NCBI RefSeq assembly: GCF_036785885.1
Contig: NC_092320.1
Coordinates: 17,051,557-17,115,556 of the forward strand
Reading direction: 5' to 3'
Source of the DNA: Coffea arabica
Taxonomy: Eukaryota; Streptophyta; Magnoliopsida; Gentianales; Rubiaceae
DNA length: 64,000 nucleotides
Shown here in pieces: positions 25,862-34,751 of this stretch. The notes below the pieces were generated by a model, which did no database searches, had not been told where the DNA came from, and was given only the letters and a program-made list of their open reading frames with translations. The translations under genes were made by a program, and so were the position numbers. Within the stretch, counting starts at the first letter, position 1, and every line of letters starts with the position of its first letter.

Positions 25862-26379
25862 TTAGGGACCACAGACAGAGTGAATCAGCTCAGAGACAGC
25901 CAACCAACCACCAACAGCAGATAGGGGACCACAGACAACAAGAATTACAAAATATTCGGCAGCTCAACAGTAAAAGGGGGACACAATTACCCCACCAGAC
26001 AACGGCCAGACAACAAACACCAACCAATGTCCCACTGCCGTCAATTAGCCGACAACAATAAAGAAGACCGAACCAACCCCCCTCAAATCAAAATATCAGT
26101 CAACAATCAGCGAGCTTCCGACCACGTGTAATAAATAATAAATTCACCGGAGCCCCCAGATGTCTCAAGTATATAATCAATCCCAGGCAGATACGTGTAC
26201 TCACACTTGCAGACAACAAATAAATGGTCCCCAAAAAACAAGCAATTATGTCAACCCAACACAAGTAGAACTTCAGCAATAAATTAAAAGACTGGTCACA
26301 TATAGCAACTGCCCCCCCAATTCAAAGACTGGTAGCAGCAATCGAGTATGATAGAGATACCACTTTCTGCCCACAGCGG

Positions 26380-26925
26380 AGGACAGACGCTGGGTTTCCG
26401 TGGCTTACAGGGCGTGCTTGTTGTAGGGGCTGGGCGCAGCGGTGTGGGCCACGCGATGGAGAGGCGCGCTGGAGCGCGCGAGGCTGGGCTCGGGTGCTGT
26501 CCGCGTGGGCGGGGACTGCGCGCTGGATCTGGATGCTGCGCGCGCAGATCAGGTGGCCGCGCGCTGAGTGGTGCTCGTCGCGCGAGCTGCTGGGTCTGCG
26601 CTAGGACTGCGCGAGATGGCAGTGCTAGCGCGCAGAGGCACTGGTCGGACGCTCTGGTCGCAGGGTAGAGCAGCAGAGCGGAGGGAGCAAGCGCGCAGGG
26701 AGGGCTGTGGACCTGCTAGGCCGCGTGGGCCGAGCTTGGGCGCGCTCTCTTGTCGCGCGCGGTGCTGAGGCCGCGGATTTGCTGTGGGCGCTCGTGCGGT
26801 CTACTTGCTGTGGGAGCCAGGCGTGCGCAGGGGGTGCACGACGGCGGCGGCGACGAGCTGTGGACTGTAGCGGTGGCGTACCATGGAGGCGGCGGCTTGA
26901 CCAAAACAGAGGAAGTATTATCAGA
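26380..26925. other. CpG-dense GC-rich tract inside the retrotransposon
   Basis: About 550 bp crowded with GCGCGC, CTGCGCG and GGGCGC words, in sharp contrast with the AT-rich element and genome around it. Motifs such as CTGCGCGCTGGATCTGGAT recur loosely. No recognisable protein on either strand. In element orientation it lies 0.5-1.1 kb upstream of the env-position ORF. Confidence 0.8.
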
Positions 26926-27065
26926 GCTTAGGCAGAAGAAGTTTGGAAGGGATTGTCCAAAACTAGTCAAAGAAGAAGGAAAAGTGGAAAAAAAAGTAGA
27001 GTCTTGGTCTATTATTATTATTATTATTATTTATTTTTTTTTACTTTCGCTATCGGAAGGGTTGG

Positions 27066-27107
27066 AAGGCGTGGGCACGTCTTGAAGGACCTAGTTCTCT
27101 GACCAAC
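27066..27107 (+). repeat. Hairpin unit, copy 4
   Basis: AAGGCGTGGGCACGTCTTG followed by a spacer and AGTTCTCTGACCA. Confidence 0.75.
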
Positions 27108-27139
27108 GCATCCTAATGACACTCAAGCGAATTTTTGTC

Positions 27140-27175
27140 AAGGCGCGGGCACGCCTTGGATCTGCTAGTCTCCAA
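27140..27175 (+). repeat. Hairpin unit, copy 5
   Basis: AAGGCGCGGGCACGCCTTGG followed by a spacer and AGTCTCC; the tail is shorter than in the other copies. Confidence 0.7.
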
Positions 27176-27203
27176 TTTGCTCAGGGCACTTGGCGCACCC
27201 TTT

Positions 27204-27244
27204 CCAAGGTGTGGGCATGCCTTGGAACCTCTATTCTTCTGTCT
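27204..27244 (+). repeat. Hairpin unit, copy 6
   Basis: CCAAGGTGTGGGCATGCCTTGG (22 bp including the outer CC/GG pair), then a spacer and TATTCTTCTGTC. Copies 4-6 are spaced 64-74 bp apart. Confidence 0.72.
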
Positions 27245-27392
27245 AACACCACAAAAACCATCAAAACATTAAAATAAAACTGAAAAATTGCAGAGTAAGG
27301 AAAAATGATCACAACTAATATTGTAATCCTTGGGTTGCCTCTCAAGCAGCGCCTTTCTTTAACGTCTTTGGCTAGACATGGCCTTCAACTGT

Positions 27393-28996
27393 TTAGACTT
27401 CACCATTTGGATTATCAAGGAATAGAACCTTCACTTGCTCACTGTTGAACCCTTCATAATAAGGCTTTAGACGGTGACCATTGACTACGAACCTTTTCTC
27501 TGTCTTAAGACTTTGGATTTCCACTGCACCATAATGAGAAATATTAGTAACAATAAATGGACCAATCCAACGGGAACGCAACTTACCAGGAAAAAGCTTA
27601 AGTCTCAAGTGATAAAGCAGGACTTTTTGCCCTATGACAAATGACTTCCTCGTCACTTGTTGGTCATGAAAAATTTTGCTCTTCTCCTTATATATTGCAG
27701 CGTTCTCATAGGCTTCATTCCTTAGCTCCTCCAACTCTTGTAATTGAAGCTTCCTATTTCCTCCGGCCTCCATAAGGTCCATGTTACACCCCTTGAGCGC
27801 CCAGAAGCCCTGTGTTCAAATTCTACTGGTAAGTGGCAAGGCTTCCCAAAAACTAACCTGTATGGGGACATCCCAATCGGTGTCCTATACGCAGTGCGGT
27901 AGGCCCAGAGAGTATCTTCCAACTTCAGACTCCAGTCTTTCCTATTAGGCCGCACCATCTTTTCCAAGATGGACTTAACTTCCCTATTCGACACTTCGGC
28001 CTGCCCATTCGTCTGTGGGTGATATGGAGTGGATACTTTATGCAGCACACCATACTTACGAAACAATGCAGTGATTGTCTTATTGTAGAAATGGGTGCCC
28101 CTGTCACTCACTATAGCTCTCGGCATTCCAAAGCGGACAAAAATGTTAGATCTTATAAAATCTGCAACCACTCTAGAGTCATTAGTTCGGGTGGCTTTCG
28201 CCTCCACCCATTTGGAAACATAGTCAACAGCAAGTATAATGTACAAGAAACCAAAAGACGAGGGGAAAGGACCCATGAAATCTATACCCCAGACATCAAA
28301 AATCTCAACAAATAATATGGGAGTCTGACTCATTTGGTCCCTACGAGAAATATTCCCCACCCTTTGACACTTATCACAATATTTACAGAACAAATATGCA
28401 TCCTTAAAGAGAGTATGCCAATAAAAACCACTTTCTAACACTTTACGAGCCGTCCGCTTTGGATCAAAATGCCCTCCACATGCAAACGAATGACAGAAAG
28501 TCAAAATAGAGTGAAACTCACCTGCACTTACACACCTTCTTATCACTTGGTCCGAACATTGCCTCCACAGGTAGGGGTCATCCCAAAGGTAATGTTTGGC
28601 ATCACTCTTTAACTTATCTCTTTTAGCTTTTGACCAACCCGCAGGTAATTGATTTGTTACCAAAAAATTAACAATGTCAGCGTACCAAGGTATTGACAAA
28701 TCAATGGCTAATAATTGTTCCTCAGGAAATGATTCTCTTAACGGTAGATCCTCTTGATTTGTGAGCAACCGGCTCAAATAATCAGCCACCAAATTCTCAG
28801 CTCCGCTCTTATCCCTGATTTCTAGGTCAAACTCCTGCAGGAGCAAAATCCACCTGATCAGCCTTGGTTTAGCATCCTTCTTCGCCAGCAAGTACCTCAA
28901 GGCTGCATGATCAGAGAAAACTATTACTTTTGCACCAAATAAATATGACCTAAATTTTTCTAGTGCAAAAACAACAGCTAGTAATTCTTTCTCCAC
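27393..28996 (-). pseudogene. Athila-like pol: end of RNase H and integrase (frameshifted)
   Basis: Two overlapping frames. 28996-27722 carries the RNase H C-terminal half ([25 protein letters not shown]), the integrase zinc finger (CDKCQRV) and a DDE core with [17 protein letters not shown] and [10 protein letters not shown], so the three catalytic acidic residues are present. The frame then leaves homology and 27782-27393 continues with the integrase C-terminal part (GQKVLLYHLRLKLFPGKLRS, GPFIV, NGHRLKPY), showing a frameshift near 27780-27800. The start joins the previous segment through a deletion of roughly 25 bases at about 28999. Confidence 0.9.
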
Positions 28997-29647
28997 TTAA
29001 GGCTCTCGACGCATAATAGATCGCGTGTGACGCTCTTCCAATTCTTTGTCCCAACACGGTCCCCACGGCATAGTCACTCGCGTCGCACATGATTTCAAAC
29101 GGAAGGCTCCAATCTGGGGGTTGAATGACAGGCGACGATGTCAATGATTCCTTCAGTTTATCAAAAGCCACCTTACATTCATTTGTGAAATCAAATGGCA
29201 CGTCCTTCTGCAGTAACTTGAACAGGGGTGCTCCTATTTTTGAAAAGTCTTTGATAAATCTCCTGTAAAAGCCTGCATGGCTAAAAAACGAACGCACTTC
29301 CCATACACATACGGGTAAGGTAGAGCAGAAATAAGGTCTATTTTAACTTTATCTACCTCTATTCCCTTAGCCGACACGACGTGCCCTAAGACAATGCCAT
29401 GATCTACTATAAAGTTATATTTTTTTCAATTAAGTACCAAATTCGTCTCTATACATCTTTTCAGAATTAAGGCCAAATTCTCAAGGCATTCATCAAAACT
29501 GTCCCCGTACACACTAAAATCATTCATGAATATCTCAATTATTTTTTCCACATATTCTGAGAAAATACTTACCATGCACCTTTGGAAAGTTGCCGGAGCA
29601 TTGCAGAGACCGAAAGGCATCCTGTGATAAGCGAATGTACCGAACAG
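28950..29647 (-). pseudogene. Athila-like pol: reverse transcriptase palm/thumb and RNase H start (broken)
   Basis: 29620-29426 carries MPFGLCNAPATFQRCM and the active-site strand, where the usual FMDD reads FMND (AAT at 29522-29524), so the first catalytic Asp is lost. A TGA at 29426-29428 sits where Trp is usual (after NLVLN). A frameshift lies between there and 29297, where the connection and RNase H start follow (HAGFYRRFIKDFSKI, then CDASDYAVGTVLGQ). The frame runs out at about 28950 after the deletion near 28999. This part of pol could not make active enzyme. Confidence 0.9.
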
Positions 29648-31126
29648 TCATGTGAATGTAGTCTTCTCCTGGTCTTCTGGTGCTATCGCGATCTGAAAGT
29701 AACCTGAAAAGCCATCCAGGAAACAGTAGTAAACACGACCTGCCAATCGTTTTACCATATGATCAATAAAAGGGAGGGGGAAGTGGTCCTTTTTAGTCAC
29801 GGAGTTTAGCCTCCGGTAGTCGATGCACTGACGCCAGCCAGTAGCTTTCCTGACCGGTACCATATCACCCTCCTGGTTCTCCTCCACGGTCACTCCCGCC
29901 TTCTTCGGGACCACTTGGACAGGACTCACCCACGGACTATCCGAAATAGCGAAAATGATCCCTACCTCCAGAAGGTTGAGTATCTCCTTTTTCACCACTT
30001 CCATCATCAGAGGGTTCAATTTTCGCTGTGCTTGCCTCACCGGCTTTACATCATCCTCGAGTCTTATCCGGTGCATACACAAGGACGGGTTAATCCCTTT
30101 AATATCGGTTATGCTCCACCCAATTGCCTCCTTATGTTCCCTAAGGATTCGCACCAGTCTGTCCTCTTGACTTGGAGATAGGTGTGCAGAGATGATCACC
30201 GGAAGTGTCTCCCGGTCTCCTAGGAATGCGTACTTTAGATGTTTCGGGAGAGACTTTAGTTCTAACTCCGGTGCCTGCACAACTGAAGGGAGCAACTTTG
30301 TCTGAGCCTCTGGCACAAAAAGAGAAGTAAGCTCATACCTTGGGGATACGGGTGGAAGTGAGTGTAAGGCTTCAACAGCATGGAGCAAATCTTCCCTTAG
30401 GTCCACATCAAGAGTTACACCCAACTCCAGATGCTTGATTAGAGCCACTTCCAATGCGTCTTTGCCATCTAATTCGAAAGTTTCCTGCACAAAAGGCTCA
30501 ATAACGCTCAAAGCAAAGACCGAGTTAGATTCTTCTGGATACTTCATCGCCTCAAAAATATTGAAATTCACAGTTTCACCATCAAATTCCATTGACAAAG
30601 TACCCTCATTCACATCTATCTTAGTCCTGGCAGTGCTAAGAAATGGTCTACCTAACAAGATAGGTGACGGGTTTATTGATTTTTCATCTCCCATGTCCAA
30701 GATATAAAAATCTGTCGGAAAGACCAATTCATTTACTTGAACCAAGACATCCTCAACTAGCCCCTCTGGATATGCATTTGTGTGATCAGTTAGTTGGATT
30801 ATGATGGCTGTTTCTTTAAGTGGCCCAAGATTTAGAGAAGCAAAAATGGTTTTTGGCATCACATTGATTGACGCCCCTAAATCTAACATTACTTTCCTGA
30901 TCGGTATATTCCCTATCTTACAGGGGATCGTGAACATACCTGGATCTCCACACTTGGGTGGGAGTTTTCTTTGGAGCATTGCTGACACATTCTCTCCCAC
31001 CGCTACTCTTTCGTCCCCTCTCAGTTTCCTCTTATGGATGCATAGATCCTTGAGAAATTTAACATATTTCGGTATCTGCTTGATTGCATCCAGTAAAGGA
31101 ATGTTAATCTCCACTTTTTGGAACAC
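29648..31126 (-). pseudogene. Athila-like pol: aspartic protease and reverse transcriptase fingers
   Basis: A long frame of 492 codons. The protease region has MLDLGASINVMP (the DLGAS form typical of this lineage) and ILLGRPFLSTART. The reverse transcriptase begins with ISDSPWVSPVQVVPKK, then WRQCIDYRRLNSVTKKDHFP and FLDGFSGYFQIAIAPEDQEK. It ends at an in-frame TGA (29648-29650) where a Cys is expected; the reading frame resumes in phase directly after it, so this is a single nonsense change. Confidence 0.93.
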
Positions 31127-31297
31127 ATCTAAAAGCTCTTTTTCCTTTTCTACCTTTTTTGTCTTCTCCAGCTTGCAAGGAAAAGGAGGTAAGTTAGATT
31201 TAATAGTGGGCGGAGAAGTGAAGGTTACCTTAGGATCCTTGCGAATATGCCCTTCCTCTTCAATTTCCTTCTCTATCTCCTCTTCACTTTTGCTTTT

Positions 31298-31875
31298 TTA
31301 ACTTTCCACTTTGAGCCCTTCCAGTTCCTTGCCACTCCTCAACGTCATAGCACTTACATTTCTGGGATTTACCTCGGGTTGCAATGGCAGTTTTTCATAA
31401 ACGTGGGACTCCAAGCGGTTGATGGCAGTTGCCAGTTGGCTTATTCGAACATCTTGGTCCTTCTTGTCAGCCTTGGTGTCCTGCTGGAGCTGCGCGGTAT
31501 TCGCGGCCAAGGATCTGATCTCCTGTTGAAACTGGGTAGTAGTCGTGGTCAAGCTTTTGACTAGGTCCTCCAGGGAGTTTCCTGAATTGGAGGACGAGGG
31601 TTGAGATTTTGGTTGCCATGGCTGGTGGAATCCTGGTGGACGATTCGGAAATAAATTTGTTGCCTGTTCCCATAACTGAGATTGGGATGGTCCCTCCAGC
31701 CCGGATTGTACCTATTGGAGTACGGGTCGTACTACCTGCCGGGCGCGGGCACGCCTCCAGCCATGTTTACCTGTTCCGCCCCGTCCTCTTGCAAAATGGG
31801 GCACGTGTCCGTGCAGTGGTCCATGCTAGTACAGATTCCACACACCTTTGCTCGCGGCGTGTCTCTCATGACTAA
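31298..31875 (-). pseudogene. Athila-like gag 3' part: zinc knuckle and linker (broken)
   Basis: Directly after the capsid stop codon the same frame continues with a CCHC zinc knuckle, CGICTSMDHCTDTC (C-x2-C-x4-H-x4-C, near 31795-31840), then an in-frame TAG at 31732-31734. A frameshift near 31650-31670 moves homology to another frame (PNRPPGFHQPW, then SQLATAINRLES and NPRNVSAMTLRSGKEL). A TAA at 31298-31300 then separates this from the pol frame, with which it is in phase. Confidence 0.85.
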
Positions 31876-32745
31876 TTACCTAACAACAGACGTCAATTCT
31901 GACAGTTGCTGCTGTATGGATAAAGTCTCTACCTCATTGACTCTACGGGGAGGGTTGCTCTCACGGAAGCCAAATTGCTGGGAGTTCTCTGCCATGGCTT
32001 TGATGAGCTCCCACGCCTCCCTCGGTGTCTTGTTTGCAAGTGCTCCCCCACTCGCAGCGTCAATGATACTCCTATCGGTTGATTGGAGCCCTTCATAGAA
32101 GTATTGGATTAACAGTTGTTCACTAATTTGATGCTGCGGGCATCTAGTGCACAACTTGTTAAACCTTTCCCAGTATTCATACAAGAACTCACCGGGATAT
32201 TGTTTAATGCCGCAGATCTCCTTCCTCAAACTCGCAGCCCGGGATGCAGGGAAGAATTTTTCTAAAAACTTCTTTTTTAACTGTGCCCATGTGGTAATAT
32301 TACCCGCTAGTAGGTAGTATAGCCAATCTTTTGCTGCATCTTTGAGAGAGAAGGGGAAAGCTTTAAGTCTTATCTGCTCCTCAGTGAGCCCAGGAGGTTT
32401 CATGCTAGAGCAAACTAACTCGAACTCCTTGACATGTTTGTGGGGTTCTTCGCCAGAGAGACAATGGAAAGAAGGTAAGAAGTGAATCAGTCCCGACTTC
32501 AGTTCGAAAGCAGTATTCTCTGCCAAAGTGGGGAATGTGATGCATAAGGGCTGGTGAGTCAACTCCGGGGCAGCCAGCTCCCTTAATGTTTGGGCGTTGG
32601 CCATGCTTATTTCGTCTTCTACTGACTCGTTTGCAACAAAGAAGTGCCCTTCTTTTCGTCTCTTGGTCTCTTGCCTCCGCCTACGCGCTGCCTTCTCAAC
32701 CTCAAGATCGTATATCAATTCACCTGTGCGAGAAGAACGGGGCAT
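31876..32745 (-). pseudogene. Athila-like gag capsid, ended by an early stop
   Basis: 289 codons from MPRSSRTGELI. It contains a basic N-terminus, the retrotransposon gag (capsid) domain with DAAKDWLYYLLAGNITTW, LKKKFLEKFFPASRAASLRK and RFNKLCTRCPQHQISEQLL, and a C-terminal helix (LSIQQQLSEL). The TAA at 31876-31878 lies in frame just before the zinc knuckle, so it is a truncating mutation rather than the natural end. The capsid itself shows no internal break. Confidence 0.9.
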
Positions 32746-32822
32746 AAACTAACAAAAATACCAAGAAGAATAAAATAAAATAAAAACTGAATTTAAAAAG
32801 AAACAAATAATCCAAACGCCAA

Positions 32823-32841
32823 CTCCGGGGCAACGGCGCCA
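32823..32841 (-). promoter_or_regulatory. Primer binding site, tRNA-Asp type
   Basis: On the minus strand TGGCGCCGTTGCCCCGGAG begins five bases inside the 5' LTR. Its first 13 bases fit the complement of a plant tRNA-Asp 3' end, the primer usually used by Athila-group elements. The match weakens after that. Confidence 0.8.
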
Positions 32842-32846
32842 AAAAT

Positions 32847-34467
32847 TGACAGGTGCCGAATCTGTGCAATAATAATTACTAAAAAGTCTTAATTACCACA
32901 TCAATTAAATAATTATAGAACAAATCCAAGTACTGGAGCAGGGACCCTAGGTGTGCAATGGGTTACTTGATTCACCCTGTTCCCGAAGAGTTTGCTTGAT
33001 CCGATATACCGGATTTATCTATAAAAATACTAATTTTGCGTACAATGGCAAGTAGGGTCGATTCCACAGGGAGCAGATAGGAAATTATTTCTTTCCAAAT
33101 TAGTAGAACGAAATTGGGGGATTTTCAATGGGAGACAAATAAAAATAAAATAAAATAAAACAAACAAAATTCAAAACTAACTCACAAAGCACAATTCACT
33201 AAAAATAGCAATTAATAAAAGTTCTACCCAAAGGATCAACTGCTCAGGCACGGTCCAAATATATACTCATCGATGCAAAGATATTTCATCCATTTATCAC
33301 TAGGTTGGTTATAGCCATCGATAAGCTCTGACAACCAGCTCTTCCTTACTTTTTCGACAGTCAAGGTACGACCATTGACTGCTTCTCTAATCAGATAACA
33401 ACCCTAGGTACGACCGTAGGAATTTAATTATCCAATTGCATTAAAACTAGAAGAACCCAACCCTAACCAATAAACACGCTAAGAGGGTTTATTTAAATTA
33501 GATCTTGCGTTTCCCCATCATAAAGCCAATTATGGTGGTTGCTATGGGGTGTTAACTAAATGAACAATTACGGATTCTGTTTAATTAACGTGGCAGTAGG
33601 CTATTAAATTAAATTAAATACCCGACCGTTGATATTCAATCAATAAAATACCCATGAACAATTAATTCAGGAAACGCACGAATAGCAATAAATTGGAAGA
33701 AATAATGAAAATTCGATTAGATCTCACAGATGTTATGGACCGCGCCTTCGCGTTAACTTTTGGGTAGATGAGGAAATTAGCCGCTCCTTATCGTGTCAAT
33801 CCCGCGTGGTTTAATTGAGTTCATTCAATTAATTGCCGAAGAATTGGAAAAGTGAAACAATGAAGGAATAGTTTCTTCGTATTCTGCGTCCAAAATGGAG
33901 CCCCGCGCACAAGAGGAATCTTCTTCCCTAATTGCGGCTAGAGAGGAAAGAAAAATCCAAAAGCGTCTGACAAAAGAAGAGACAAGACGAAAGCTAAGGT
34001 CCTCCTAATTTCGAATGTGATTGCTGCGGAAGAAAAAAAACAAAAGAGCCGCCGAACTGTCTGACAAATCTTCCCCTAAAAAAAAAGTAGAAAAAGAGAA
34101 ACTAAGGCTAAGAGTCGTGTCCCCTTGAATCTTGTTTTTTCCTTTCTTTATAGCCGCCGCAGGAGCTCTCAGACGTTTGGCCCAATTCATTCCAACAAAA
34201 GCTAGCCTTTTGGAGTTTTTATCCCATGCTTCTCGCGGTTCACGTGGACCGTAGTCCCGCTTTCGATAACGTCTACCTTCTAAGGCGTGGCCACGCTCTG
34301 AGACGAAAAGTCTTCTGGAAATTTATCCCGCGAGATCATTTTTCATGCCGACCACCTACAATTCACACAAATATCGAATATGAGTGAAATTTCAATTCTT
34401 AGCACCGTGAATAGCCAAAATTAGGACAAAATAACGGTATAAAATGTGCCAAATAACCGCTCTATCA
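32847..34467 (-). repeat. 5' LTR of the Athila-like element
   Basis: 1,621 bp from TGACAGGTG to CTCTATCA on the + strand, the partner of 21489-23110. Transcription from it would run leftward, away from peptidase copy 2. It includes one hairpin unit at 34282-34316. Confidence 0.95.
34282..34316 (+). repeat. Hairpin unit, copy 7 (in 5' LTR)
   Basis: AAGGCGTGGCCACGCTCTG followed by AAGTCTTCTGG; the allele of the copy in the other LTR, with one arm base changed. Confidence 0.75.
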
Positions 34468-34472
34468 GTTTG
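34468..34472. repeat. 5-bp target site duplication, right copy (GTTTG)
   Basis: Identical to 21484-21488. The next seven bases (CAACCCC region, to 34479) complete the inverted end of the interrupted TIR element. Confidence 0.92.
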
Positions 34473-34487
34473 CAACCCCAGGACAAC

Positions 34488-34751
34488 AAAAGACATATAG
34501 CCCATTTAATTAACAAACCAATATCCAATTTCAGATTTTGCACATATATATCCTTTGAAATACTATGAAGACAAGTAGTGACTACTGTCTGTTTCTGGCG
34601 GATCAAGTAAACTATAAGTAGTATTATTCCCACTCGAAATGCCTTTGTCAACTAGTAAGTACTAGTATATTCTCTTTCGACTCTGCCTTCCCTTCCCTTC
34701 CCCGTGAAAAGCTATCTGCAGCTACGCATAGAGTTGAATATCGCAGGAAAA
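34488..34751 (+). promoter_or_regulatory. Promoter and 5' leader of peptidase copy 2 (about 265 bp left)
   Basis: Everything between the transposon nest and the start codon. It holds a TATATATA run at about 34543, a CTATAAGTAG motif near 34611 (about 140 bases before the ATG, a reasonable TATA box) and a pyrimidine patch CCTTCCCTTCCCTTCC at about 34686, common near plant transcription starts. Which motif is used cannot be told from sequence. Confidence 0.45.

Larger units (their letters stand above)
25862..27392 (-). other. Spacer between pol and env-position ORF, with CpG-rich tract and hairpin units
   Basis: About 1.5 kb. The part next to the env-position ORF is ordinary and A/C-rich, with GGGACCACAGACA present twice (about 25865 and 25925). 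Next comes a GC- and CpG-rich tract (26380-26925), an (ATT)n run (27011-27030) and three hairpin units (27066-27240). Open frames in the GC-rich part exist on both strands but look composition-driven. Confidence 0.7.
21489..34467 (-). mobile_element. Athila-like Ty3/gypsy LTR retrotransposon, 12.98 kb
   Basis: A complete but decayed element read on the minus strand. Order from its own 5' end: LTR (32847-34467), tRNA-Asp-type primer binding site, gag capsid and zinc knuckle, protease, reverse transcriptase, RNase H, integrase, CpG-rich spacer, a 417-codon ORF in the env position, purine tract, LTR (21489-23110). The LTR ends are TG...CA, and GTTTG is duplicated at both borders. Gag-pol is in Ty3/gypsy order with RNase H before integrase. 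The tRNA-Asp primer site, the DLGAS protease motif and the extra downstream ORF point to the Athila lineage. By eye the LTRs differ at about 45-55 of 1,620 positions, mostly transitions. At a commonly used plant rate this means an insertion around one million years ago, with wide error. It sits in a smaller TIR element between the two peptidase genes. Confidence 0.93.

Noticed and set aside
26348..27085. Several overlapping + strand frames, Arg/Ala/Gly-rich, and one on the minus strand
   Set aside because: They come from the GC-rich composition, which lacks stop codons. No domain is recognisable and all frames are open alike.
30801..31301. 166-codon open frame on the + strand
   Set aside because: It is antisense to the protease part of the retrotransposon pol, whose minus-strand frame has clear motifs.
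31739..31756. GGGCGCGGGCACGCCTCC in gag as an eighth hairpin unit
   Set aside because: The palindrome is weak, the AGTCYTCTGG tail is missing, and the bases encode an ordinary Gly-Val-Pro-Ala-Pro stretch of gag.
31682..32098. 138-codon open frame on the + strand
   Set aside because: Antisense shadow of gag; the minus strand encodes capsid and zinc knuckle.
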